Origin: Coriobacteriaceae bacterium AF08-21
GTDB lineage: Bacteria; Actinomycetota; Coriobacteriia; Coriobacteriales; Coriobacteriaceae
NCBI GenBank assembly: GCA_027687465.1
Contig: JAQCQR010000011.1
Span: 1-64,000 of the forward strand
Length of the DNA stretch: 64,000 nt
Direction of reading: 5' to 3'
In this document: one piece after another, positions 1 to 9,128 of the stretch
Position numbering within the stretch: position 1 is the stretch's first letter
Layout of the letters: every line of letters begins with the position of its first letter
Position numbers and translations under genes: made by a program
The notes under the pieces: generated by a model
The model's input: the letters and a program-made list of their open reading frames with translations, nothing else
What the model was told of the DNA's origin: nothing
Database searches by the model: none

Positions 1-18
1 GGCGGGGCATGCCCCGCC
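1..18. repeat. Perfect 18-bp palindrome at window edge
   Basis: GGCGGGGCATGCCCCGCC is a perfect GC-rich inverted repeat at the very start of the window, about 95 bases past the stop codon of the minus-strand nhaA. It could be the stem of a terminator, but the flanking bases on one side lie outside the window and no T-run is visible. Confidence 0.4.
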
Positions 19-112
19 TCTTACACCACATCTCTGTGCGCTACCGGCAAGCACCGCCCGAATCCGCATTTTGAACGCGCCCGAATCGGTTCTGGAGCCG
101 GTTTTCGCGTTC

Positions 113-1471
113 TTACTCGTCCTTGGTCGCGGGGTGCTTGCAGACCACGCTCATGTAGATCATGCCGAGCACGGCTGCGGTGACCGAACCGGCGAGAATA
201 GCGGCCTTGGCTGCAAGAACCTCAAACTGGGCCGTCGGGAAGGCAAGGCCGCTGATGAGAATCGACATGGTAAAGCCGATACCGCCCAGAATGCCCACGC
301 CGGCAATCATGTGCCAGTTGACATTGTGCGGCAGCTCGCAGGCCTTAAGCTTAACCAGGGCAAACGTCATACCAAAGATGCCGATCGGCTTGCCCAGCAG
401 CATGCCAAAGTATACGCCGAGCGTCACCGGATCGGTGAGCAGCGTGCTCATGTCCACGCCCACTAAGCGAACCTGAGCGTTTACGAACGCAAAGATCGGC
501 AGGATCACAAAGTTGACCGGCGTGGAGATCAGACGCTCCATGCGGATAAGCGGCGGGGTCACGCGGTGCATGACGCGCTCGACCTTGGTAGTCGAGACGG
601 TAAAGTCATGCTGGCCCAGGATGTGTGCCTCGTCGTCGTAGCGGTCATCGAGCAACGGCAGGCACTCGCCCAACCAATCGGTGAGGCTATCGAGTTTGAC
701 GCCGCACTTGGCCGGGATGGTAAAGGCCAGGATGACGCCGGCAAGTGTGGCATGTACGCCGCTCTTGAACATGCAGAACCACAACAGCAGACCCAGTACC
801 GAATACGGGGCAAGGCGGTAATGCTGCGTCTTGTTGAGCCACACGAGCGCGCAGGTCACAAGCGCGGCGGCGCCCAACCAAAACGGATTGGGACTCTGAC
901 CGTAGAAGATGGCGATGGCGGCGATGGAGATGAGGTCGTCGGCGATGGCGAGCGTCGAGAAGAACACGCGCACGCCGTTGGGCACGCGATTGCCCAAAAG
1001 CGACAGCACGCCCAGCGCAAAGGCAATATCGGTTGCCATGGGGATGGCCCAACCGTTGCGGGCGCCGGCATGGTTAAAGATCAGGTAGATGCAGGCGGGA
1101 ACAACGACGCCGCCCACGGCCGCCAGCATGGGAAGCATGGCCTGACGTGGATTCTTGAGCTCTCCGACCGTCATCTCGTACTTAAGCTCAATGCCCACCA
1201 ACAAAAAGAAAATCGCCATGAGGAAGTCGTTGACGAAAAGCTCAACGGTGAGACCGGCCGTAAGGTTGCCCAGACCCACATACAGCGGGGTCTCCAAAAA
1301 GTGATGGATGGCCTCGTAGGCATCGGTATTGGCGCAAATGACGGCGGCGATGGCGGCGAAGACCATGACGGCGGCGGAAATCGTGCCGTTCTCGGCGATG
1401 CGCTCCCAGATATCGTGACGCTCAAAGCGCTTGCGCTCACGAACGTTGAACAGCTGCTCAGTTGCTGCCAT
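113..1471 (-). CDS. nhaA: Na+/H+ antiporter NhaA
   Basis: 452-aa integral membrane protein of the NhaA family, which exchanges cytoplasmic Na+ for external H+ and supports pH and sodium homeostasis. Family hallmarks are visible: the segment around LLVGIELKYEMTVGELKNP, the WAIPMATDIAFALGVL stretch with the TD-A motif of the ion pathway, and FFSTLAIADDLISIAAIAIF with the paired aspartates that bind the ion. The length is somewhat above the ~390-aa E. coli protein because of an insert near residues 260-300 (TDWLGECLPLLDDRYDDEAHILGQ). AAAGGAGCCGCCC precedes the ATG. It stands alone, with no obvious regulator next to it. The family assignment is secure. Confidence 0.95.
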   Translation of the reverse strand: MAATEQLFNVRERKRFERHDIWERIAENGTISAAVMVFAAIAAVICANTDAYEAIHHFLETPLYVGLGNLTAGLTVELFVNDFLMAIFFLLVGIELKYEMTVGELKNPRQAMLPMLAAVGGVVVPACIYLIFNHAGARNGWAIPMATDIAFALGVLSLLGNRVPNGVRVFFSTLAIADDLISIAAIAIFYGQSPNPFWLGAAALVTCALVWLNKTQHYRLAPYSVLGLLLWFCMFKSGVHATLAGVILAFTIPAKCGVKLDSLTDWLGECLPLLDDRYDDEAHILGQHDFTVSTTKVERVMHRVTPPLIRMERLISTPVNFVILPIFAFVNAQVRLVGVDMSTLLTDPVTLGVYFGMLLGKPIGIFGMTFALVKLKACELPHNVNWHMIAGVGILGGIGFTMSILISGLAFPTAQFEVLAAKAAILAGSVTAAVLGMIYMSVVCKHPATKDE

Positions 1472-1680
1472 GGGCGGCTCCTTTCACGGGATGGCTCCCG
1501 TCTTAAAAAAGCACGGCCCGCCCAAGTGGCGGCGCCGCGCTCTAACGTATTACGCTTGCATCTAGCCTACCCTGCACGACAAGCACGCAGGCGTGGCCGA
1601 AAAGCGGAACCACAGGTTGAACATTATTTGCTCAACGGCGCGGGCACGCCTGTCCAAGAGACGACGCGGCGCCGTGCACA

Positions 1681-1719
1681 AAAAACGACCGGAGCGCGGG
1701 GCGTCCGCGATCCGGTCGT
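1681..1719 (-). terminator. Rho-independent terminator of ppaC
   Basis: Read on the minus strand, the bases after the ppaC stop codon form a long GC-rich stem (CGACCGGATCGCGG pairing with CCGCGCTCCGGTCG) followed directly by TTTTT. This is a classic intrinsic terminator. Confidence 0.9.
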
Positions 1720-1739
1720 CGGTGTTAGGTCAAAAGAAC

Positions 1740-2663
1740 CTAGCAGGCGGCCATGATGGGGGCAGCGACCTGCTTCTTACGGGAGAGGACGCCCGGCATC
1801 CAGACGCCGTCGTGCTCGTCGGCAATGCCCAAGCCCTTCTGAGCAGCCTCGGTCTCGCCCTCGAGCAGGACCTGCGAGCCCTCCTCCATGATGTCGGTGA
1901 TGCACAGGACGATGCCGTCGGCACCCTTCTCGGCGGCGTAGGCGCGCATGGCCTCGCGGATCTCGTCGATCATGCCGAGTGCGCGGCTCTTGTCGACGGT
2001 CTCGTACTGGCCGATGAGCAGCTTCTTGCCAGCGGGCTCGAACATCTTGATGTCGTTGCCGACCATCTCGGCTGCGGTGAAGGAGCCGGACGGACGGGTG
2101 AGGAAGACCTCCATGCCAAACTTGACCGGGTCGACGCCCACCTGCTCGCCGAGCTTAGCAGCGACGGCGCGGTCGACATCGGTGGTGGTGGGGCTCTTGA
2201 GCATGAGCGTGTCGGTCATCATGGCCGAGAGCAGCAGCTTGGCCTGGACGTCGGAAAGCTCAACGCCGAGCACGCCGGCGAGCTTGGTGACGATGGTGCA
2301 GCTGGAGCCCCAGGGCAGGCAGATGTAGTGCAGCGGGCCGGCGGTCTCGAAGTCGCCGATGCGGTGATGATCGACGACACCAAAGACCGTGGCATCCTTA
2401 AGGCCGGCAACGGACTGGGCGGACTCGTTGTGGTCGGTGAGGACGACGAGCTGGCCGGCCTCGACGGACTCGATCACGCGGGGCTCGGCAATGCCGGCGT
2501 CGGTAAGCAGCTTGGCGGACTCGGCCGGAAGCTGGCCCAGAGCGCAAGCCTCGTAGGTGTTGCCGGCATACTCAACCTGGTTGAGCAGCTGGGACAGGAC
2601 GACGGCGCTCATGATGGCGTCGTTATCGGGGTTCTGGTGACCAAAGACAAGAACGTTTGCCAT
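1740..2663 (-). CDS. ppaC: Manganese-dependent inorganic pyrophosphatase
   Basis: 307-aa family II (DHH) inorganic pyrophosphatase, hydrolysing PPi to phosphate in the cytoplasm. The N-terminal metal motif is GHQNPDNDAIMSAV, the DHH signature is VDHHRIGDF, and the C-terminal substrate loop is SRKKQVAAPIMAA. Length matches the ~305-310-aa family norm. GGAGGATATCC precedes the ATG. It is monocistronic and ends at a strong intrinsic terminator. Confidence 0.95.
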   Translation of the reverse strand: MANVLVFGHQNPDNDAIMSAVVLSQLLNQVEYAGNTYEACALGQLPAESAKLLTDAGIAEPRVIESVEAGQLVVLTDHNESAQSVAGLKDATVFGVVDHHRIGDFETAGPLHYICLPWGSSCTIVTKLAGVLGVELSDVQAKLLLSAMMTDTLMLKSPTTTDVDRAVAAKLGEQVGVDPVKFGMEVFLTRPSGSFTAAEMVGNDIKMFEPAGKKLLIGQYETVDKSRALGMIDEIREAMRAYAAEKGADGIVLCITDIMEEGSQVLLEGETEAAQKGLGIADEHDGVWMPGVLSRKKQVAAPIMAAC

Positions 2664-2823
2664 GGATATCCTCCACTTGATATGTGTACTTGGACGTAGC
2701 TATGGTAGCACGCTGACGCCGAACCTTATGAGACGGAAGGGTCGCGGCACAATTTGGGGCAAGCGCTGAGGCGAGGTCAGGGACGAAGCCTGCCCCCCCT
2801 TTCACCACCTGCCCCCGCACCAG

Positions 2824-3777
2824 CTATTTACCAGCGGCGCGCAGGGCTACGTAGGCGGCACCGATGATGCCGGCGTCGTTGCCGAGCGAGGCGACCCTGA
2901 CGGGCGTCTCGCGCGAGGCAGAAAGCGCGTACTGCTTAAAGTGCTCGCGGACCTTGTCGAGGTAGACGTCGGCCGAGGCGGATGCGCCGCCGCCGATGAG
3001 GAACATCTCGGGATCGACCACGTTGGCAATGAGCGCCAGGGCGCGACCGAGATAGTCGGCCATGGTATCGGCCGCGGCCAGCGCAAGCTTGTCGCCCTCG
3101 CGGCAGGCTTGGAACACGTCCTTGGAATCGGAGGGGCCGGTGAGCTCGATGGGCTCGACGCCCGCTTTCTCGCACTCGGCAAGGTAGTTGCTCACCACAC
3201 CGGTGGCGCTGGAATACTGCTCCAGGTGGCCATGGCCGCCGCAGCCGCAGGTGCGCTCCTCTTCGGGGTTCAGGCACATGTGGCCAATCTCGCCGCCGGC
3301 ACCCACAACGCCCGATACCACGTCGCCGTTAACGATAACGCCACCGCCCACGCCGGTACCGATGGTGACCATCACCACGTTCTGTACGCCCTTGGCAGAG
3401 CCGAGCCAGGCCTCGCCCATAGCAGCGGCGTTGGCATCGTTTTCGTACTTAACGACCGCGTCGGGGCAGTGCTCCTGGATGGCAATCCTCAGTTCAGGCA
3501 GGTTGATAGCAATGTTGGCCTTGACCTTGGCATCGCCCGAAGCCGGGATGGGGCACGGAACGGCCAGACCAATGCCCGCCACAAAGGCGCGCGGAATCTG
3601 GGCCTTGGCGACCACCTGGTCGATAGCCTCGGTCACCGCGGCAAAGCCCGCGGCGTCAACGATAGGCGGCGTGGGCACGCTGGCCTTGGCAAGCAGGTTG
3701 CCGTCCTCGTCGAACAGGCCCTCCTTAACCGAAGTGCCGCCGACGTCGATGCCGATATAGTACTGCTTAGGTTCCAT
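2824..3777 (-). CDS. ROK family glucokinase
   Basis: 317-aa sugar kinase of the ROK family, probably phosphorylating glucose. The phosphate-binding motif is IGIDVGGTSVKEG at the N-terminus, a second nucleotide motif is MVTIGTGVGGGVIVNG, and the zinc-site region is CGCGGHGHLE. In that region a His occupies the place of the third Cys of the usual CGCGxxGCxE. The start is set at MEPKQYY because GAAAGGTGGGCTCCC lies just upstream; an in-frame extension of 22 codons has no such site. The divergent GntR/UTRA regulator and manA downstream of it suggest a hexose-phosphate role. Substrate is inferred from family only. Confidence 0.85.
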   Translation of the reverse strand: MEPKQYYIGIDVGGTSVKEGLFDEDGNLLAKASVPTPPIVDAAGFAAVTEAIDQVVAKAQIPRAFVAGIGLAVPCPIPASGDAKVKANIAINLPELRIAIQEHCPDAVVKYENDANAAAMGEAWLGSAKGVQNVVMVTIGTGVGGGVIVNGDVVSGVVGAGGEIGHMCLNPEEERTCGCGGHGHLEQYSSATGVVSNYLAECEKAGVEPIELTGPSDSKDVFQACREGDKLALAAADTMADYLGRALALIANVVDPEMFLIGGGASASADVYLDKVREHFKQYALSASRETPVRVASLGNDAGIIGAAYVALRAAGK

Positions 3778-4075
3778 GGGAGCCCACCTTTCTCGTTTAA
3801 ACATTGCCTGTATGGTACCGCTCCCAAGACAAAAACCTGCCAAAAAGGGACAGGTTTGTTTTGGCAGGTTTTATCTGGGAAAACGCAAGGCATGAGATTC
3901 GGTTCGCTGGGCGGCAAAACGGCCCAACCCCATCTTCGAGCCGATCAATTTGCTCAATACCACATTATTCGAATGCATATTCATTTAGAGCGCTCTAGTT
4001 GATATAGAAAAGCGTTTTTTGATTATATCTTTCTCGAACTTTTCAAAAACGCAATAGGGATGCTTAGGCGTGGAC

Positions 4076-4081
4076 TATACT
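4076..4081 (+). promoter_or_regulatory. Likely -10 box of the GntR gene
   Basis: TATACT about 36 bases upstream of the regulator's start codon, in a short AT-rich intergenic region. No good -35 box is visible, so this is a tentative promoter call. Confidence 0.4.
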
Positions 4082-4117
4082 TTCGTTTGTACTCAATCAA
4101 GCCGGAAAGGAGGTTCC

Positions 4118-4837
4118 ATGATTCCCAAATACGAGGCAATAGCTGCAGATATCCGTCGAAGCATCGAGGACGGCGCTCTAAAGCCGGGCGACAAGCTGCC
4201 CACCGTCGTTGAGTTCTGCGAGCTCTATAGCGTTTCCAAAATCACCGTCAAACGAGCTATTGAGCAGATTACCGATGAAGGTCTTGTTACCAGCCGGCGC
4301 GGATCGGGCACCTACGTTAAGGACACGGCGGGGCTTCCCGGCCAGGCGTTTTTCCAGGGCAAGAACGATCGCTCCCAGGGCTTTTCGTATGAGCACCGCG
4401 GGGAGAAGGTGACCTCGGTGGTCTACGATTTCTCGATTGTCAATCCGCCAGCAGACGTCGCTGCCCAGCTGGGAATTGCCGAGGACGACTTTGCCTATCA
4501 CATCGTGCGCGTGCGCCAGGTCGACGAGAAGCCCATCGTTATCGAGTACACCTACATGCCCCTCGAGCTGATTCCGGGCCTTAAAAAGAAAGACCTGTAT
4601 GGATCGGTCTACAGCTTCATCCGCAAGCAATGCGGGCTGAAGATTTCGAGTTTCCACCGTACCATTCGCGCTGTCGCGGCAACTGAAGAAGAGGCTGAGC
4701 GCCTGGATACCAAACCCGGCTCTCCCCTGCTCGAACTCAACCAGATTGGCTTCTTGGATAGCGGCACCGCGTTTGAATATTCTGTCTCGCACAACGTAGG
4801 CGACCGCTTTGAGCTGCACAACGTAACGCTGGCCTAG
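4118..4837 (+). CDS. GntR/HutC-type transcriptional regulator (UTRA)
   Basis: 239-aa DNA-binding regulator. Residues 1-70 form a GntR winged helix (YEAIAADIRRSIEDGALKPG and VSKITVKRAIEQ), and residues ~85-235 form a UTRA effector-binding domain (YHIVRVRQVDEKPIVIEYTYMP, then a C-terminal LELNQIGFLDSGTAFEYS). The start is set at MIPKYEA, preceded by AAAGGAGGTTCC. It is transcribed away from the ROK kinase and lies just upstream of manA, so control of sugar-phosphate genes is plausible. The ligand is unknown. Confidence 0.88.
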   Translation: MIPKYEAIAADIRRSIEDGALKPGDKLPTVVEFCELYSVSKITVKRAIEQITDEGLVTSRRGSGTYVKDTAGLPGQAFFQGKNDRSQGFSYEHRGEKVTSVVYDFSIVNPPADVAAQLGIAEDDFAYHIVRVRQVDEKPIVIEYTYMPLELIPGLKKKDLYGSVYSFIRKQCGLKISSFHRTIRAVAATEEEAERLDTKPGSPLLELNQIGFLDSGTAFEYSVSHNVGDRFELHNVTLA

Positions 4838-4909
4838 TTTTGTAATCCGGTGGGTGCTCGTTTTGAGCTGTCCTACGCGGCACCCGCACAACCTTATGGG
4901 AGTATGCAC

Positions 4910-5842
4910 ATGTCCGATTTGATTAAACTCACGCCAATCTTCCACGAGAAGATCTGGGGCGGCCGCCAGCTGGAGACCGTGTTTGGCTACGACATTCCCG
5001 AGGGTCCCATCGGTGAGTGCTGGGCCATCTCGGCCCATCCCAACGGCGACTGCCAGATTGCGGAGGGCCCGTATACAGGCCACACGCTTTCGTGGCTGTG
5101 GGCCGAGCACCGCGAGCTCTTTGGCAATTGCGAGGGCAAGGAGTTCCCGCTGCTCATCAAGATTCTGGACGCCAAGGACGACCTTTCGATCCAGATTCAC
5201 CCCAACGACGAGTACGCCGCCGAGCACGAGAACGGAAGCCTGGGCAAGACCGAGTGCTGGTACGTGCTTGATTGCGAGCCCGGTGCCACGATCATCGTCG
5301 GCCAGCGCGCGCACGACCGCGCCGAGGCCGCGCAGATGATCGAGGACGGCCGCTGGGACGAGATGCTCAACGTGCTGCCGATTCACAAGGGCGACTTTTT
5401 CCAAATCGACTCCGGCACCGTGCACGCCATCAAAACCGGTACGCTCATTTTGGAGACGCAGCAGTCGAGCGACGTGACGTATCGCCTGTACGACTACGAC
5501 CGCCCCGGCACCGACGGCAAGCTGCGCCCGCTGCATATTGAGCAGAGCCTCGACTGCATCGACTTTGATGTTCAGGCACCGACCGACGGCACCGTGACCG
5601 CGCCCGAAATCGACGGCGTGACCGAGCTCGAGTCTAACTCCTGCTACACCGTCGATCGCGTGCGCGTCAACGGCAGCAAGACCTTGGAGCAGCGCTGGCC
5701 CTTCATGTGCCTGTCGGTCATCGACGGCGAGGGCACCGTGTGCGGCGAGCCCGTTCACAAGGGCAGCCACCTGCTGGCCCCGAGCACCGTGGACCAGATC
5801 GAACTAGAAGGCAAAATGGAACTGATCATCAGCCACCTCTAG
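4910..5842 (+). CDS. manA: Mannose-6-phosphate isomerase, class I
   Basis: 310-aa cupin-fold metalloenzyme interconverting mannose-6-phosphate and fructose-6-phosphate. Evidence is the N-terminal PIFHEKIWGGRQLETVF, the zinc-ligand motif SIQIHPNDEYAAEHE, and the catalytic-region motif KGDFFQIDSGTVHAIKTG. The start MSDLIKL (4910) is preferred over an ATG two codons earlier because GGGAG sits 7 bases upstream of it. It follows the GntR regulator by ~70 bases in the same direction, so the two may be co-transcribed. Confidence 0.93.
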   Translation: MSDLIKLTPIFHEKIWGGRQLETVFGYDIPEGPIGECWAISAHPNGDCQIAEGPYTGHTLSWLWAEHRELFGNCEGKEFPLLIKILDAKDDLSIQIHPNDEYAAEHENGSLGKTECWYVLDCEPGATIIVGQRAHDRAEAAQMIEDGRWDEMLNVLPIHKGDFFQIDSGTVHAIKTGTLILETQQSSDVTYRLYDYDRPGTDGKLRPLHIEQSLDCIDFDVQAPTDGTVTAPEIDGVTELESNSCYTVDRVRVNGSKTLEQRWPFMCLSVIDGEGTVCGEPVHKGSHLLAPSTVDQIELEGKMELIISHL

Positions 5843-5868
5843 GTCGCAACAACAACCAAAACAAAACA

Positions 5869-5902
5869 AGGGGCTCCCCCGTTCATCAACGGAGGAGCCC
5901 CT
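5869..5902 (-). terminator. Terminator between manA and pcrA
   Basis: A strong hairpin (AGGGGCTCC pairing with GGAGCCCCT around a short loop) lies between convergent genes. The T-rich side (TTGTTTTGTTTTGG) follows it on the minus strand, so it mainly ends pcrA transcription. It may also act on manA. Confidence 0.75.
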
Positions 5903-6000
5903 ACTCGTATCTATATATCAGCCCACCCGGCTCTCCAGACCAAATAGCGAACGAGCAAAGCGACGTTCGCAAGCAACGTTATCTAAGGACCTGGGCGGGA

Positions 6001-8901
6001 TTACGACAGCTTGACGATCGGTGCGAAGCCTTTCATTAGCTTTTTGGTCTGGCCGGTCTTTTCGAATTGAACCTCGATCATGTCTCCGGCGACCGAGATC
6101 ACGGTACCCGTGCCAAAGGTCTTGTGACTCACGGTATCGCCCGCGGCAAAGTCCTGCGACGCGCTGGTGCGATCGACCTTGCGCTCCACCGTCGGGGACA
6201 CCCTGGACGACGGCTTTTTGGCTCGCGGCGCGCCCGAGCCAAAGGTCGAGGCAACGCGGCCGGCGTCAGGCGAAACCCCACGATGGCGCTCGGTCCCATA
6301 GCTGCTGCCGCCAAAGAAGTCGTCAAAGCTCGACCCGCCGCGCGAACCGGAACCGCCCGTCGAGCGCGTATGCGAGCCAAACACCTTGCCGCCGTACATA
6401 TCCGAGCCCATGCCCGATCCAAAGGTGCCGTGACGGTCGCCGCGCTTCTCCCAGCCCGTGCCCTCAAAACCGGCAGAACCGATGCCGCTAAACTCGATAT
6501 CCTCAAACGGAATCTCGTTGAGGAAGCGCGAGCGCGGGTTGGCAGAGGTCGAGCCGTAGGTGCGACGCGTGGCCGCATAGGTCAGGAACAGGCGCTTACG
6601 GGCACGCGTGATGGCGACGTAGGCCAGGCGACGCTCCTCCTCGAGCTTGCCCGGATCATCGCTGCCGCCAAAGTCATGCACGTGTGGGAAGATGCCCTCC
6701 TCCATACCGGCCACGAACACCGCCGGGAACTCCAGGCCCTTGGCGGAGTGGATGGTCATCATGGTGATGGCATGCGTCTCGCCGGCCAGGGAATCCAAGT
6801 CGGAGCGCAGGGCCAGCCACTCCATGAGTGCCGGCAGCGCCTTACAGGTGAGCGGACCGTAGGTGCGCTCAATCTCGTCGGCATGCACGGCACCCGCCGG
6901 CATCTCCGTCGGCGCGGCATACGCGTTGCCCGCGATGGCGGCGGCCAGGGCATCCTGCGGCGAGAGCGCCGGAGCGGCCAAGCTATCGAGCGGATTGGAA
7001 CCTGCGGCATCACGCGCGCCAACGAGCGCCTCAAACGAGGACACAGGTGCGGACGGTCCCGGCTCGGGCGCAGGTGCGCTCACCACGACGGGCTTGGGCT
7101 CAGCGCCGGCCGGCACATCGGCAACGCCAGCCGCGCGCAGCTCTTCCAAGCTCTCGAGCGTACCCTCGATATCCTCGTGCGTCTCCTCAAATTCGGCGGC
7201 GACGCCCAGGAATTCCTGGATGTTCTCAGCGCGGCTCTCGGACTCCATGGTGCCCTCGGCGCGGAAGGCCTGCAGCAGGCCCGTCTTGTCAACAATCATC
7301 TCGACAACGTCCTTGAGCTCGCCGTCCATGCGGCGGCCCTCGCGCACCAGCGACACAAAGCTCGACAGGCCATTGCGCACCTTGGCGCTAAACATGCCCG
7401 TCTCGGCGCACGCGATCTCGCAGGCTTGGAAGAACGAGCAACGGTTGTCGCGCGCCAGCTGCTCAATCTTTTGGATCGAGGTGGAGCCGATGCCGCGACG
7501 TGGCGTGTTGATGACACGCTTGACGCTCATCTCGTCGGCCGGGTTCACGATCATCTTGAGGTAGGCCATGACGTCGCGGATCTCGGCGCGGTCGAAGAAT
7601 CGCGTGCCGCCGACGATCTTGTAGGGCACGCCCGCGCGCAGGAACATATCTTCGAGGATACGCGACTGGGCGTTGGTGCGATAGAACACGGCGATGTCGT
7701 CGTAGCTCGTACCCTTGGAGTGCAACTTTTCGATCTCACCGGCAATCCAGCGACCCTCGTCGCGCTCATCGCTCGCCTGGAAAGCCTGGATCTTCTCGCC
7801 GTCGCCCTCGGCCGTAAACAGGCGCTTGTCCTTGCGCTGCGAGTTGTGGCGCACCACGGCGTTGGCGGCGCTCAGGATATGACCCGTGGAGCGGTAGTTC
7901 TGCTCCAGCTTGACGGTCTTGCAGTCTTTAAAGTCCTTCTCGAAGTCCAGGATATTGGTGATGTCGGCGCCACGCCAGCTATAAATGGACTGGTCGTCGT
8001 CGCCCACGACCATGAGGTTTTGGTACTTGGCGGCCAGCAGGTTGGCGATCTCGTACTGGACGTGGTTGGTGTCCTGATACTCGTCGACGCTAATATAGCG
8101 GAAGCGCTCCTGGTACTTGTCGAGCACCTCGGGACGGGTGCGCAGCAGCTCGAGCGTGCGCACGAGCAGGTCGTCAAAGTCCATCGCGTTGGCGGCGCGC
8201 AGGCGGCGCTCCAGCTCCAGGTAGACCTGCGCGGCCTTTTTGTCGTTGGGGCTATCGGCGCTCTTGAGCATGTCCTCGGGCCCGATCATGGCGTTTTTGG
8301 CCGAGCTGATCTTGCTGCGGATCATGTTGATGGGGAACTGCTTTTGCTCGATGCCGAGCGCCTGCATAATGTCACGCACCATGCGCTTTGAGTCATCGTC
8401 GTCGTAGATGGTGAACTGACCGGTGTAGCCCAGCAGGTCGGCGTCCTCGCGCAGCATGCGCACGCACATGGCATGGAAGGTGCACACCCACATGCCGCGG
8501 GTGCCGCTGGGGATGAGCGCCGCCAGACGCTCGCGCATCTCGGCCGCAGCCTTGTTGGTAAACGTAATGGCAAGAACCTGCCAAGGCTTAACACCCAGGT
8601 CGCCAAGCATATGTGCGATGCGGAAGGTCAAGACGCGGGTCTTGCCCGAGCCGGCGCCGGCGAGCACCAGCAGCGGGCCCTCGGTGGACAGGACCGCCTC
8701 GCGCTGGGCGGGGTTCAGGCTATCGATATCGACGAGCGGCTTGGTGGGCTTGGGCGCCGGAGCCGGGGCGTCGTAGATGTCGAGCGGAACGAGCTCGGGC
8801 TCCGGCGCGGCGGGGGCGGTGTACGTATCGAGCGGCACGGGCTCCGGCGCGGGCGGCACGGGTACCGCAGCATTCTTTTCCCAGGGCAGGGGCTGGGTCA
8901 T
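6001..8901 (-). CDS. pcrA: ATP-dependent DNA helicase PcrA/UvrD
   Basis: 966-aa SF1A 3'-5' helicase used in repair and replication. Visible motifs, in order: Walker A GAGSGKTRVLTFRIA, Walker B DEYQDTNHVQ, motif III GDDDQSIYSWRGAD, motif V MTIHSAKGLEFPAVFV, motif VI VAITRARKRLFLTY. The C-terminal ~150 aa are Gly/Ser-rich and end in a small domain (GDTVSHKTFGTGTVISVAGD) typical of PcrA tails. The start at MTQPLPW is chosen for GAGGAGTCGCCC upstream. Oddities are an Ala/Pro-rich N-terminal leader of ~60 aa and an Ala/Pro-rich insert at about residues 590-675. It is longer than the usual ~730 aa for these reasons. Confidence 0.95.
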   Translation of the reverse strand: MTQPLPWEKNAAVPVPPAPEPVPLDTYTAPAAPEPELVPLDIYDAPAPAPKPTKPLVDIDSLNPAQREAVLSTEGPLLVLAGAGSGKTRVLTFRIAHMLGDLGVKPWQVLAITFTNKAAAEMRERLAALIPSGTRGMWVCTFHAMCVRMLREDADLLGYTGQFTIYDDDDSKRMVRDIMQALGIEQKQFPINMIRSKISSAKNAMIGPEDMLKSADSPNDKKAAQVYLELERRLRAANAMDFDDLLVRTLELLRTRPEVLDKYQERFRYISVDEYQDTNHVQYEIANLLAAKYQNLMVVGDDDQSIYSWRGADITNILDFEKDFKDCKTVKLEQNYRSTGHILSAANAVVRHNSQRKDKRLFTAEGDGEKIQAFQASDERDEGRWIAGEIEKLHSKGTSYDDIAVFYRTNAQSRILEDMFLRAGVPYKIVGGTRFFDRAEIRDVMAYLKMIVNPADEMSVKRVINTPRRGIGSTSIQKIEQLARDNRCSFFQACEIACAETGMFSAKVRNGLSSFVSLVREGRRMDGELKDVVEMIVDKTGLLQAFRAEGTMESESRAENIQEFLGVAAEFEETHEDIEGTLESLEELRAAGVADVPAGAEPKPVVVSAPAPEPGPSAPVSSFEALVGARDAAGSNPLDSLAAPALSPQDALAAAIAGNAYAAPTEMPAGAVHADEIERTYGPLTCKALPALMEWLALRSDLDSLAGETHAITMMTIHSAKGLEFPAVFVAGMEEGIFPHVHDFGGSDDPGKLEEERRLAYVAITRARKRLFLTYAATRRTYGSTSANPRSRFLNEIPFEDIEFSGIGSAGFEGTGWEKRGDRHGTFGSGMGSDMYGGKVFGSHTRSTGGSGSRGGSSFDDFFGGSSYGTERHRGVSPDAGRVASTFGSGAPRAKKPSSRVSPTVERKVDRTSASQDFAAGDTVSHKTFGTGTVISVAGDMIEVQFEKTGQTKKLMKGFAPIVKLS

Positions 8902-9040
8902 GGGCGACTCCTCATCTGACGGACGGCGCGCCTGCGGGCAGCGCCATAGTTTGAGCCGTACCAGTATACCGAGCCGCGCGGACACCGACGCAAATCACAC
9001 CACGACTCCGTGCGCCGCCGTCAGGCCCGCCCCATCGCCC

Positions 9041-9081
9041 AAAAAAGAGGGCAGCATAGACCTTTTGGTCATGCCGCCCTC
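9041..9081 (-). terminator. Rho-independent terminator of uppP
   Basis: On the minus strand GAGGGCGGCATGACC, a short A-rich loop, GGTCTATGCTGCCCTC and TTTTTT form a near-perfect stem plus T-run about 50 bases after the uppP stop. Confidence 0.92.
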
Positions 9082-9128
9082 GTTGAATGACAAGTTGTCG
9101 CTCTGGCCGCCGCGCAGCGTCGACTAAG

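Noticed and set aside
1472..1570. Sodium riboswitch upstream of nhaA
   Set aside because: The leader is short and I cannot fit it to a known nhaA or DUF1646 motif; a covariance-model search would decide.
566..1756. Long open frame opposite nhaA
   Set aside because: Antisense shadow of a well-supported gene; high GC keeps the opposite frame open.
4178..5770. 530-aa open frame opposite the GntR and manA genes
   Set aside because: Spans two real genes on the other strand and shows no domain or ribosome site.
6067..8391. 774-aa open frame opposite pcrA
   Set aside because: Antisense of a clear helicase; composition is typical of a shadow frame.
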